Assembly (NCBI RefSeq): GCF_047511655.1
Contig: NC_133401.1
Location: 13,114,001 to 13,178,000, forward strand
Direction of reading: 5' to 3'
Source of the DNA: Castor canadensis
Taxonomy: Eukaryota; Chordata; Mammalia; Rodentia; Castoridae
DNA: 64,000 bases
A program made the translations under genes and the position numbers. Under the pieces are notes generated by a model, which saw only the letters and a list, made by a program, of their open reading frames with translations, searched no databases and was not told where the DNA came from. Below are positions 1 to 11,473 of the stretch, one piece after another; the first letter of the stretch is position 1, and every line of letters starts with the position of its first letter.

Positions 1-222
1 GCAAAACATATCCTGTGAGGAGGTGGATACTAGTGAGAGGGTGAATGGAGAAGATGAAGGACGGTGAATATGGTCATGGTTGTATGACAACAGAACCTGC
101 TAAAATTCTTTTTAGAAGAGGGTGGAGAAGGGGAGTGGGTGAAGCTCACCAAGGTACATTGTAAGCATGTATGGGAATGTCAGAATGAAACACCCTGGAA
201 CAATAAATATATGCTAATAAAA
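1..222 (+). mobile_element. L1 3'-UTR fragment, runs in from the left edge
   Basis: This stretch has the wording of a rodent-type L1 3' UTR: a purine-rich part, then phrases about an increasing run of 'gtaagcatgtatggg', 'aatgaaacaccctgg' and a terminal 'tgctaataaaatt'. The same terminal phrase recurs at about 1600-1665, 20095-20140 and 62040-62090 in this window. The left end lies outside the window. It is non-coding and old, and no flanking duplication could be tested. Confidence 0.6.
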
Positions 223-239
223 TTCCCAATCCATGAGTA

Positions 240-1665
240 AACCACTACAATCTTTTCCTCACAGGATTAACATCCAGAATATATTAAGAGTCATGAAATT
301 AAACGTGAAAAGAACAAATAATTAATAATTAATTATTTTTCCAATTAATAAATGGGCAAATAAGTTGAACAGACATTTCTCAAAAGAAGTACAAATGACC
401 AACAAATACATGTGGTGTATTCAGCATTCTTCAGTTTAAAGAAAATGCAAATCAAAACAACACTTAAATTCCATCTCACTTCAATCAGATTGGCTCTCAT
501 CAAAGAAAGTCATGACAAAAAATTCTGGGATGGATGTGGTGGAGTAGGAACCCTTATCCACTGTTGGTAAGAGTGTAAACTAGTGAAGCCACTATGGAAA
601 TCAGTATGGAAGTGTTTCACAAAAGTAAAAATAGAATTTTCACTAGAATAGAATGAATAATAATGAATAAATAGAATAGAATGCTGTACCACTGTTGACC
701 ATATATCTAAATGAATATAAGTCACCTGCACATCCACGTTTATTGTAGCTCTATTCACAACAGCCAAGCTATGAAATTCCCTTAGTTGTTCAACATTTGT
801 TAAATAGAAAAAAATATAGTATATTACTCTTCCTTATAAGAAGAAAGAAATTACATTGTTTGTAGGAAAATGGATAGAAGTGGAAATCAGATTGTTGCTT
901 GAGATATACCAGGTTCAAAAAGACAAATTTTCCATGTTTTCCTCATATGTGGAATCTAGTAATAGGTGATGGTTGTGGTGGTGATGGTGGTAGTGGTGGT
1001 GGTGGTGGTTGCGGTGGTGGTGGTGATGGTGGTGGTGGTGATGGTGGTGGTGGTTGTAGAGGTGGTGGTATGGTGGTGGTGGTTGTGGTGGTGGTGGCAG
1101 TGGTTGTGGTGGTGGTGGTGGTGGTGGTATGGTGGTGGTATGGTGGTGGTGGAGGTGATGGTGTGGTGGTGGTGGTGGTATGGCGGTGGTATGGTGGTGG
1201 TGGAGGTTATGATGGTGGTGGTAGTGGTTGTGGTGGTGGTGGTGGTATGGCGGTGGTATGGTGGTGGTGGAGGTGATGATGTGGTGGTGGTGATGGTTGT
1301 GGTTTTGGTGATGGTTGTGGTGGTGGTGATGGTTGTGGTGGTGGTTGTGGTGGTGGTTGTGGTGATACTAGCAGCAGCAGTAGCAGTTATATGACATGAT
1401 TGTGGAAAGTGACTCTGGTGAGAAGAACCAGCAGCAAGGGAGTGGGGAAAATGTGAATATGATGCTATGAATGTGATCACTTACCTCATGTATACGTAAG
1501 AAAATAGCATAACAAAACACACTAAAAATGAGTTGAACTGGGAAGGTAATTAAAGTGAAAAAAGGGGGTGAAATTGAACAAAACACATTATGTACTTATA
1601 TGGAAATATCACAATGGAGCCCCTTTGTACAATTAATTTATGAAAGAAAAGAATAAAAATTTCAA
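240..1665 (+). mobile_element. Old sense L1 fragment (ORF2 C-terminus plus 3' UTR), interrupted by a GGT repeat
   Basis: From about 300 the sequence matches the end of L1 ORF2 by eye: 'aataaatgggcaaataagttgaacagacatttctc', 'aaatgcaaatcaaaac', and the 'tgtggtggagtaggaacccttatcc' block, here given in parts. The reading frame is shattered. The copy reaches the end of ORF2 near 960, is interrupted by a trinucleotide repeat at 966-1370, and resumes with a 3' UTR that ends in a 'cctttgtacaattaattt' phrase and an A-rich tail near 1660. The repeat therefore grew inside the start of the L1 3' UTR. Confidence 0.7.
966..1370. repeat. (GGT)n/(ACC)n-type microsatellite, ~400 bp
   Basis: The stretch is about 400 bp of GGT and TGG triplets broken by single GAT, TAT, GCG and TTG triplets, with several internally repeated larger blocks. 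One such block, roughly 'tatggtggtggtggagg', occurs near 1138, 1190 and 1257. On the + strand almost every position not T is G, so the strand is rich in short G runs. Long open frames on both strands across it (Val/Trp-rich on +, Thr/His-rich on -) are a by-product of the missing stop codons in a GGT repeat and are not genes. Confidence 0.95.
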
Positions 1666-2999
1666 AACCGTAAATTTTTCCCTAATCAACTTAGACTTAT
1701 AGTTAAAGCATGTATAATAGTGTTATGAACAAGGGAAGGAGTCATACCTGGGCACAAAATCCTTATTCCTTTCATCCATTTAAGTGTTACATGGATGACT
1801 ATACATTCTTTTCTGAGATACCATGGCTCAGTGGAGATTTGCGTTTCTCGATATACAGCGTTAGGAGACAAGTCAGTGAAAGCATGGGTACTGCAAGATC
1901 ACTTAGCACTTAGCTGTGAAATATCTTTCTCCCTTGAGTGGATCCTTTTGTTATCCAAGGCTTCTATATGAAGTATAAGTAAAATAACCCTTTATTCTCC
2001 CAATGAAAATTTACATGGATGAAAGGAGAAAGGAGATTTAGGAATAAGATAAGGATTTGTCAGGACCTAATGTCAGATAACCTAATAGGTGATAGATTGG
2101 GCCCATGACACAATCTTGTATTCTGATTTAGAGATTGGAGTCATGGACAGGTAAGGGAGCAGAAAATTCAGGTGACCCAAAGACCATTACAGCTACTAGA
2201 ACCTGAAATGTTATTCTGAAAAAATAAGAAAGGAGGAAAATTCTATGCTATGATAGTCCAACACTAATGTAACTCCACGCACACAAGTACTTTGGTTATC
2301 ACTGAAGTCAGAGCAGAAATGGCACCACATCTACCAAGCACTTTCCTATCTACTTTCTGATGTAAAAATTTCTCATTAACTAAGCATAGGGAGTGTCCAG
2401 GGAGACACTGACCTTCCTTCCCTGAAAAGTCTTCTCCTGGGTGCATAATTTTGCATAGCAGTTGACCCCATGTCCTTACTATGGGACCTTCTGTCAAAGG
2501 GTCACTCAGCATGTGCTTTGTGTATTTATATTCCTGAGGTCATAGTTCTGAGTGCGTTAACCTAGGAATGAAGCAATCAGATATGAGAAGAGTTGATACA
2601 AAATAAGTGGGGTATCTGAAGTCAATTTAGAAAATGTTACAGTGGTGAAGAACGCCAAAAAAAATGGCCAGAGGGTGAAGAAAAGCCTGGAAGGGACAGG
2701 CCTAATCAGGCACTTCTTAGGTACTATGTCTTCTCAGGTCATTTCTGGATCCTTGCATGTCATGTCTTACCAAGTCATTTCTCCTGAAAAGTTCCCAAGA
2801 GGAGGAACTTTCCCCTCCACTTCCTCTGGTGGAGGGATATCCTGGATTCATCCAGCTCAATCACTTCCTTAGCATCTGGCTGGGATTGTTCATTTGCTAC
2901 TTATGCCTATCTGGGACAGACATCGAAAAACGGGTGAAGACAGGAAAAATGGAAAGCTAAGTGGATAATAAGTGTATGAGAAACTTGAATTGCAGCTAC
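1666..2999. other. Non-coding spacer, no recognisable feature
   Basis: Short open frames of 60-80 codons occur on both strands, but none shows a family resemblance, a plausible initiation context or a splice pattern. I see no clear match to the P450 copies or to L1 here. Part of it could be older repeat too decayed to recognise. Confidence 0.5.
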
Positions 3000-4173
3000 T
3001 TCATGAATCTTCTTCTTTGAGTCTAGGACCAAGAAGGTAGTGTAAAGAGTTTTCATCTGCAATACTAATGCTTACCAGTCAGTAAGTCTCCCTAGAATAG
3101 TTACAGATAGGGACTCTGAAAAAATCACAACTGCTATGACTTTCAAAGGTGCCTGAATTGCTGTGAATTTACCAGTACTTCTTTTTGATGGGTGTTGTGT
3201 CCCTCATTTAACCCATATACAAAATGGGGAAAAATGATAATGAAACAATCCTGAGAATCTCCATAGTAAGCCAGTTGGGCTCCGTATAAATTACACCCCT
3301 TAGGAAAGCTGGATTTTTATAACGTTGGTGATTGATATTGCTATTTTTCCAATTCCTGGGTGCCCCTTAGAGAACTCTGACCCAAAGTTTCTCTAGTTCT
3401 GTCCAAAGTTCAACTGAAATGGGACTGGAGTCTTCCACTATTTTCCCATCCAAACATGGCAAGTGGAGGTTCTGTGTGGCATAGTGCCCATCCTGACTTC
3501 ACTTTGAGACTCTCATGGGCACCCTGGACATGAAGACACAGTAAGAGAGGGGATAAAGCCAAGCAAGTCAACACCTGGACACAGGTACAGACTCCAGGAT
3601 ATTGTTGGGCTTACCAATATACTCCTCCCAGGAACTCCATACCCATAAATGTGAGCTCTTCTCATCTCAAGACCCTCAAATCTACAACTCCAGAATGCTT
3701 CCTCATATGTTGCTGAAAGTGTTCTTCCTCACTGAAAGACTCCAAAATTCACATCCATACATTCTGGCTTATTCCAATAAAATCCAGGACTTTCAATTCT
3801 GTTTTTGTCTCTCCAATCCACATCTATCAGGATTCTTCTCAGTGTAAGAGTCCAAACACAAATCTCAGGTATCAATCAAGCAAATATTTTGGAGTTGTTC
3901 TCCTGCATACATAAACCCAGAGTCCTCAGACACCTCCCTTCCACTTCTATGAATTAAGGCTGAACTTTTATTGTCTGTGGATCTTCCCAGAGGTTCTTCC
4001 TCTCTTCCTGTGTTTAGGTTTTACAACCTAAGCAGGGTAGGTATTGACAGATGAGATTGGGAGATGCAATGAAACACTTATATAATCAGAATCAAAGGCT
4101 ACCCTGTATCCCACAGAGTATAAAGTTAAATTGTCTCAGATATCATTATCTTTCTTTCACCTTCACTGCCACC
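3000..4173 (+). promoter_or_regulatory. 5' flank and relic promoter of CYP2A copy A
   Basis: This kilobase aligns by eye with the flanks of copy B (36290-37533) and copy C (44270-45132). All three share a 'ctctgagaactctgaccc'-like block, an 'aggaactccatacccat'-like block, a 'caaatctacaactccagaa'-like block, and a proximal 'tcagaatcaaaggctac' segment just before the TATA box. A TATA box remains at 4119-4124 (TATAAA), 55 bp before the ATG, as in copy C. The proximal promoter thus looks better preserved than the gene it serves. Transcription of the pseudogene is possible but cannot be judged from sequence. Confidence 0.7.
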
Positions 4174-5289
4174 ATGCTGGACTCAGCGCTATTTCTCATG
4201 ACTGTGCTGGCCTTCCTGAATGCCATCTTGTTGCTATCTGTCTGGCTGCAGAAGAAACTCTGAGAGAAGTTGCCTTCATGGCCTAGCCCATTGCCCTTCA
4301 TCAGGAATATGTGCAGTTGGACATGAAACAGATGTATACCTGCCTCATGAAGATGTCACCAGATTGACAATATACGAGATGAGGTTGCATGGGGTTTACA
4401 AATTTTGACTGGATTTTTGAGGAGGGATATTGACCAGGATGAGACAGAATCTTATGAATGGGGGCTTTTGAAGGTACAGGAACCAGATTCTAGGAAAGAA
4501 TGCCCAACTCTTGGGGTGTACAATTCCTCAACTGTAAGGCTGGAGTGAAATGCATTCAATACATCACTTATGGATTCTGGCATAATTCAGGCAATGTCCC
4601 CTCTAATCTCTTCCACTCTGCAGCAGATCAAACACCACTATGACCCCCCCCATTTTCACCATCTTCTTGGGATCTCACCAGGTCATGGTGCTGTGTGGAT
4701 ATGATGCAGTGAAGGAGGCTCCATTGGATCAGGCTGAGGAATTTGGCAGGTGAGGGGAGCATTCCACCTTTGAATGATTCCCTAAAGGCTATGGTGAAGA
4801 GGATACTATGTGTGGTATGTAACCAGGGACGTAAGGTGGCTTTATTCAACCATTATTTCCCCCACAACTCAACCGTTCACTTGAGGTTGGGCAAAGTCAT
4901 TTTTTTTGGTGTTCTCTCCACATCTCTCTTCATCATTGCTTCTCCCTATTTTTATATCTGTCCTGTCTCAGATATTCTGTGTCTTGTGTCTCCCTGCCCC
5001 TCTCTGTCTACCTTTTGTCTCTCACTGGAAATTTCTTCATTCCCTAGATGTATTCATCTCTTAGAACCCCTTGAGGTTTCCCTTTTGGCATCCTGTTCCT
5101 GTATTTTCACCTGATGTTTTTCTCCTTTTGTCATCATCAGTTTCTGTGCTTTCCCTTGTTTCTTTCTCCCCCTCTCCTCCCTTTCAGACTTCTTCAGATT
5201 CTCAAATAAAATCTACTTCAATATCCCCTTGAATCCCACTCCAGGCAACAATCCCCATTTTATTCCTAACTACTGTCTTTCTGTGTGTT

Positions 5290-8200
5290 TATTTATCATT
5301 TTCCCCTTTTAGTATGTTGTTGACTATAGGCTTGTCATATAGAGCCTTTATTATGTTGAGGTTCATTCCTTTTACTCCTAGTTTCATCAGAGGTTTTATC
5401 ATGAAAAGATGTTAAGTTTTTTCTGCATTCATTGAGGTGATGATGTGGTTTTTGTCTTTGCTTCCATCAATATGCTGTATTACATTTAATGATTTGTGTA
5501 TTTTGTATCATCCCTCCATCCCTGGGATGAAACTGACTTGATTATGATGAGTGATCTTTTTGATATGTTGTTGAATTTGGTTTCCAAATGTTTTATTGAG
5601 TTTTTTTATATCTAAGTTCATTAAAGAGATTGCCCTATAGTTCTCTTTTTTTGTTGTGTCCTTGTCCAGTTTTGAGGTGAATGTAACACTTAGCTTCCTA
5701 GAATGAGTTCAGCAGTATTCCTTCCCTTTCTTTTCATGGAGAAGTTTATGGAATGTTGGTATTAGTGCTTGTTTAAAGGTCTGGTAGAATCCAGCACTGA
5801 ATTTGTAAGGCACTGGACTTATCCTTTTAAGGAGATTATTTCTTCTTCAATTTTATTGCATGTTATAGATCTGTTTAGGTGATTAATATCCTCTTGGTTC
5901 AGTTTTAGATGTATGTGTCTTGAAATTTGTCCATTTCTTCTAGATTTTCCAATTTATTTGAATATAGTTTTTCAAAATAGTCCCCAATGAGTCCATGGAT
6001 TTCCTTGGTATTTGTTGTGATCTCCCTTTTTTCATTCCTAATTTTCTTAATTTGGTTCTTTTCTCTCCTTATTTTAGTCAGATATGCTAGGGATGTATCA
6101 ATCTTATTTATCCTTTCAAATAACTAGCTTTTTGTTTTGTTGATTCTTTGTATGGCTTTTTGGCCTCTATTTTGTTGATTTTGGCTCCCATTTTTATTAT
6201 TTCTGTTCTTTTGCCAGTTTTGAGTTTAGCTTGTTCTTGTTATTGCTAAAATGCAGCATTAGGTCATTTAGTTTGGATCTTTCTGTGTTTTTAATATATG
6301 CATTCATAGCTATAAACTTTCCCCTTAGCACCCCCTTTGCTCTATCCCATAGGTTCTGATAGGTTCTACTTTCATTTTCATTAAATTTCAGGAACTTTTT
6401 TTTCTCCTCCCTTATTTCTTTGTTGACCCACTGATCATGGAGCAACCTGTTGCTTAATGTCCAGGTGTTTTGAGTATTTTCTGCTGTTTCTTGTCTTGTT
6501 GACTTCTAGTTTTATTGCATGTGGTCAGACAGTATGCAGGGGGTTATTTCAGTTTTCTTATATTTGTTAAGACCTGATTTGTGATCTAGAATGTGTCCTG
6601 TTTTTGAGAAAGTTACATGGGCTGCTGAGAAGAATGTATATTGTGCTAATACAGGATTGAATACTCTGTAAGCATCTGTCAGGTTCATTTGATCTATGGT
6701 CAGTCAATTCTATTTTCTGTGTTGATTTTTTTTGTCTGGATGACCTATCTATTGGTGATAGTAGAGTACTGAAGGCTCCCACTATCACAGTGTTAGGTCT
6801 ATTTGTGTTATTATGCCAAGTTGTGTGGGTTTAATGAAGTTTGGTACATCAAGTTTGGGCACATATACATTAACAATGATTATTTCCACTTGATGGATTG
6901 CTCCTTTTGCTAGTATGAAGTGACCTTCTTTGTCTCTTCTGACTAATTTAGATTAGATGTCTACTTTATCCAATATAAGTATTGTACATGCTGCCTGTTT
7001 TCATGAGCCATTACCTTGGTAAATCTTTTTCCAGTCTTTCACCCTAAGCCAATGCTTATTTCTATCTATAAGATGGGTTTCTTGTAAACAATAAATTGTC
7101 TTTTTTAATCCATGTTGCCAATTGAAGTCTTTTGATGGGGGAGTTGAGACAATTTATATTTATATTCAGTGTTAATATTGAGAGGTATGTGGTGATTCCT
7201 GCCATTTAGTTGCTTTTGTTGTGTAAGGGTTTATGTGTGTGCAACTAATTCTATGCTACTTTCTAATTATTTTTATGCTCTTCTCTTGAGATTTAATATT
7301 TTCAATCCCTTCATAGCTATGTTTGTTTTCATCTTCTATGTGTTGGATGTCTTTCAGAATCTTCTGGAGTGCTTGTTTAGGGGTCATGTATTGTTCTAGT
7401 TTCTGTTTATCATGGAGGGTTTCTATTCCTCCCTTAATTTTGAGTAATAGCTTTATTGAGTAGATATCCTAGGATTAAAATTGTTTTCTTTCAGTGCTCA
7501 AAATGCCTCACTCCATGGCCTCCTTGTTTTTTAGGTTTCTGTTGAGAAATCTGCTGTTATTTTAATGGGTTTGCCTTAATATGTTACTTGATTTTCCTCT
7601 CTTACCATCCTCAATATTCTTTCCCTATTTTCTGTGCTGGTTGTTTAAATATAATATGCCATAGAGAGGTTCTATTTTGGTCATGTCTGTTTGGTGTCCT
7701 GGAGGCTTCCTGTACCTGAATGCACATCTCTTTCTCAAGATTTTAGAAATTTTCTGCTATTATTTTGTTGAACATATTACCTATACCTTTGGCTTTCACT
7801 TCTTCATTGCCTATTATTGACATATTTGGTCTTTTGATGGAGTTGCAGAGTTCTTTTCATTTCACAGTTGTTCAGTCCTTTGTCTAAGTATTCTTCTGTT
7901 TTTTCTTTAATACCTATTTTGTCTTCGAGCCCTGAAATTCTGTCTTCTATTTGTCTCAGTCTGCTGGAGTGGCTTTCAGCTGTATTTTTTACTTGACTTA
8001 AGGAAATTTTTGTTTCCAGGGTTTCTGTTTGATTTTTTTTTATTTTTTGAGACTTTCCATATCTTTGTTTGGCTTCTCTTTTATATCTTGTACTGTCTTT
8101 TTATTTTATTTGTCTCTCTCTCTCTTTTTTTTTTTGTAATTTCCTTGGTTTTGTTTCAGAATTTGTTAAAATCCTCCTTGAGTTCATTTAGTTGTTTATG

Positions 8201-10090
8201 CATCTTCTCCACTTTTTTAATCCACGTTCTTTTGGAATTCATTGAGTTGTTTTTATATGTCCTCTTTAAGCTCTTCTTTATGCTCATTAAACATCTTTAT
8301 CATCACTCCTCTGATCTCAGCAACTTAGGATTCACTCCCTTCACTTTCCACCAAATCCTCTAATGTAATTGTTTGCCTTTTGAGGAGTCATATTCCCTTT
8401 CCTTTTTTTCTCCCTCCATTGTCTGTTTTGAGCTTTGCTCATGTATGGTTGATTAGTTAGTTGAGGGGTTTAATCACATACTATCTTTCCCTTACTTAAT
8501 TTCTATGCCCTGGCTAGCTTAATTGTTAGCTAGGTTGTTGTAATATTTCTGTTCACTGACCTGGAGGTATAACTTACCAGTAATAAATTCATGGATTCAA
8601 TTCCAAACCAGTATTTACATAATATATAAAACCCTTGGCAATATTATCTATAAACAGGGAGTTGGGGGGTGGGGAGATAACAGTTGTTTGCATAGAAAAT
8701 GATACTTAGGTAATTAAAATAATGATGCCAGAAGAATAGGCAGGAAGGGAGCCATGGACTGAGGGGGTGAAGAGGTATGAGGTATGGGAACTATGGGGTA
8801 ATAAGGCCTTAATGTGTGTAAAGGTGTAGTTCAGTCATTGTGGGGGAGGTGCTATATCAGGGATTGCAGAAGGATAGGGAGGATAGGGGTAGTGTGTAAA
8901 CTTGGTATAATAGACTACTCAGTGAGTGGTTAGTGTGAAGGAGGTAGGGATAGTGGAAGGCAAAGGAGAGGAAGAAAAGGAAGGTAAGAAGAAAAAAGGA
9001 AGGTAAGAAGAAGAAAGGAAGAAAGAAAAGAAGAAAAATGGGGGAGAAGGAGGAAAGTGGAACAAGAGAGAGCTAAGCAAATTGAAATTTGAACAAAATG
9101 GGAAAAAAAGGAGATAGATACCAATAAAAGAAAAAGAAAAAAATTTAAATAAATATTTATTGTCCAAATTTCTTCCTTGTTATGGAGAGGAGTGGGTCTT
9201 CTCTCAGTTCAATGAGTGCTCTGGGATCTTTCCTCTGGTTTCTGATCTGTGTGTTGCCTTTCTGACAGGGGCTTTCTCTGTGTCCCTGGTCCTCCCTAAA
9301 GTTGATATCTGGCATGTGTGGCAGTGAATGGTGCCCCGCTCTATCAAATAGCTGTCAGGAATCTGCTCAGGGTGTTTGAGCCCAGGGTTTTCCTGGGAGA
9401 GGGCGCATCTGCATCAGCTTGTTTTTTTCTTATAGGTGGATTCTCTGAACTGGTCCTGCGAGGAACTGATATGTGAGCAGTGACCAGCCCCTTCTGCCCA
9501 CAGGTCAAGCCTGGAAGCTAGAATTGAGTTTTTTGGTCAACCACTTTTCTCTGGGAAGGCTGTTAGTTTCATCTTGCTACTAGTTTCCCTAAAGGTGATC
9601 AAATGTGTTGTTATTTACCCCAGGCTGCAGCTGGGCCACCCCACGCACACAGACTTGGATCAGATCAGTACTCCACCCCACTCCTACCAGGCAGAGGAGA
9701 AATTTTCCCTCTACTTATTAGGCCACCAGTTTTGATCAGGAGAGGTACAATCTGCCCACAAACTGCACTGGACTGTATGGTTCCCTACAGAGCAGGTGAT
9801 ATGGCATGTTCACCTGGTGGGGTTGTAGTTTCACTTGGTGGTATCAGGGGTCAGCCTGGATTGGTGCAAGTAGGCAGTAGTCAGAGGTTCTGTGTCCACA
9901 AATTTTGGTGGGTTCAGGACATCCAAGATGCTTATAGAACTTGTTCTGCAGTTCGCTGAGTTGAGATTTTGCTCTTCAGAGAAAGGAAAAAAGATTTTAA
10001 AAAAAGAAAAAACTAGATCTCCAGTAGATGGGCTGGCATTGTAGCTGGTCCACAGTGCCCAGGCTTCTGGAGCTGCTATATGCTATAAAA
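5290..10090 (-). mobile_element. Antisense L1, nearly full length, in intron 2 of copy A
   Basis: Read on the minus strand this is an L1 in the order 5' UTR (about 10090 back to 8450), ORF1 (about 8440-7260), then the ORF2 endonuclease (about 7150-6450) and reverse transcriptase (about 6450-5290). The ORF1 C-terminal region shows near 7530-7570 as the complement of the 'aaaataacagcagatttctc' phrase that also occurs in the sense L1 at 22155. The minus-strand ORF at 6197-6445 reads like the ORF2 segment '[20 protein letters not shown]'. Both ORFs are broken by stops. The ORF2 3' part and 3' UTR are missing, so the junction near 5290 is a truncation or later deletion. A purine-rich tract lies at 8930-9150 in the 5' UTR. 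Confidence 0.9.
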
Positions 10091-10099
10091 AGATAATTT

Positions 10100-10901
10100 A
10101 CAGGTCAGTCATTATACATTATTTTCCCCTATGTATAGGTCATATCTTATCCGACAAAAAAAGTATTTGATTGCAGATCCTTGCTACCACAAATCTGAAG
10201 TATTCTTTCAGACTCATGAGTATTCTGGGTTCCTTGATTTATCAGCTATCTAACATCTTGGTCCCTCTCTGTGTGATCTTTTTAATGTGCTTTTGTATTT
10301 ATATGCAAGCATTTTGTTGAGAACTTTTGTACTTCTGTTTTTCAAGAAAATTGCTGTAAAATTTGTGTGTGTGTGCAGGAAATTAATGTGAGTCAACTCC
10401 CTGTATAGCTATCCTTATCTCAACTAGCAAAACCCTCGTTCCTTCCTATTATTGTTTATACTCTGTCTTCAACAAAATTAGAGATAAGGGCAAAATAGTT
10501 TCTGCCGGGTATTGAGGAGGTGGGGGGGAGAGGGAGGGGGTGGAGTGGGTAGTAAGGGAAGGGGTGGGGGCAGGGGGGAGAAATGACCCAAGCGTTGTAT
10601 GCACATATGAATAAAACAATAAAAAATTTGGCATCATGTTTATCCTGGCTCTATAGATAAAGTTTGGTAGCATCCCTTCCTTTTCCATTTTATGGAGCAA
10701 TATTTGGAATATTTGTGTTGATGCTTCTTTAAATGTTTGGTAGAATTCTGTAGTGGATCCATTGGTTTCTGTGCTTTTCTTTGTTGGAAGATTCTTTATT
10801 GCAGGTTCAATCTCATTGCTCAGTATATATCATTTTTAGTCATTTATATCCTCTAGGTTCAATTTTTGTAGGTTCAAGATTTCTAGAAATTTATCTATCC
10901 T
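10100..10901 (-). mobile_element. Antisense L1 ORF2 fragment, split by a younger L1 tail
   Basis: From about 10290 ('tatgcaagcattttgttgag') and again from 10631 ('catcatgtttatcctggctc') the text matches antisense L1 ORF2 by eye and continues to about 10900, where an LTR begins. The two halves are separated by the sense L1 tail at 10366-10622. The part from 10100 to 10290 is less certain. Confidence 0.65.
10366..10622 (+). mobile_element. Short 5'-truncated L1 3' end with 8-bp target duplication
   Basis: About 257 bp of L1 3' UTR: 'caactccctgtatagctatc', 'aagggcaaaatagtttctgc', a G-rich tract at about 10508-10580, 'gaaatgacccaagcg', then 'atatgaataaaacaataaa'. The same 3' UTR is present at 26500-26700 and 39180-39417. 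It is flanked by AAAATTTG at 10358-10365 and 10623-10630, which fits target-primed insertion into the surrounding antisense L1. Confidence 0.85.
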
Positions 10902-11473
10902 GAGGCAGGCTAGTAATAGGAAAAGAAGAAACCCCTTTCTTGTTCCAGCCCAATGAAACAATGGGGATATGCAAAAAGAACCAAAAATGGAGGATTCTGT
11001 ATGGTATCTGAGAAAAGCACTTCACAGCCTCCATTAGGTTCAAGATAACCCACCAAGGTCACAGGAAGTCACAAGGTGTTTTTGAACTATCCACCCTAAG
11101 ATATGTCAACAGCAACATCCTGAAACAACAAATACAAAAAGACACAGGAATGAAAACCATATCCTGAGGGTGGATGGAACAAATGATAATTTGTAGACCC
11201 ATCCTAGCCCACTCTGTAAAGACTACCCAGAGTTTTCCCTCCCATTGCAGTATATAAATCACTCCTCCAACAAAGCTCAGGCTTTCTTGTCTTCTGAACC
11301 ATTTGGCTGGTGCCCCCTGCCTTTCTTTTCTAATGCTTTCTTTAAAATTCCTATCTATGTTTTCTCTCTACTTTCAATAAAGACTTGTTCTGATTTAGAA
11401 TCAGTGTATCTCCACTCACTCCTTTGTTCAGAATGCAAGAGTCTAAGAATCTTCTAACCAGAGTCTTCAGGGA
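10902..11473 (+). mobile_element. Solo LTR of an endogenous retrovirus (intron 2 of copy A)
   Basis: The block starts 'tgaggcaggctagtaatagg' where the antisense L1 stops and ends near a 'cttcagggaccaccca' phrase, after which the sequence rejoins intron 2 DNA shared with copy C (11480 matches about 55025). It has LTR landmarks in the right order: a TATA-like 'gtatataaatc' at about 11250 and a polyadenylation signal 'caataaagac' at about 11377. No internal viral genes accompany it. The right boundary is approximate and I found no clear target duplication. The element family was not identified. Confidence 0.7.

Noticed and set aside
899..1480. Long open frames of Val/Trp/Gly or Thr/His on both strands
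   Set aside because: They are made wholly of GGT/ACC repeats, which cannot form stop codons in most frames. No start context, splice site or conserved motif supports a protein.
8010..8363. 117-codon plus-strand frame rich in Phe and Leu
   Set aside because: It is the complement of the A-rich coiled-coil part of an antisense L1 ORF1; the T-rich strand gives Phe/Leu by composition.
9603..9959. 118-codon plus-strand frame of balanced composition
   Set aside because: It lies in the GC-richer 5' UTR of the antisense L1, on the opposite strand, and matches no family I know.
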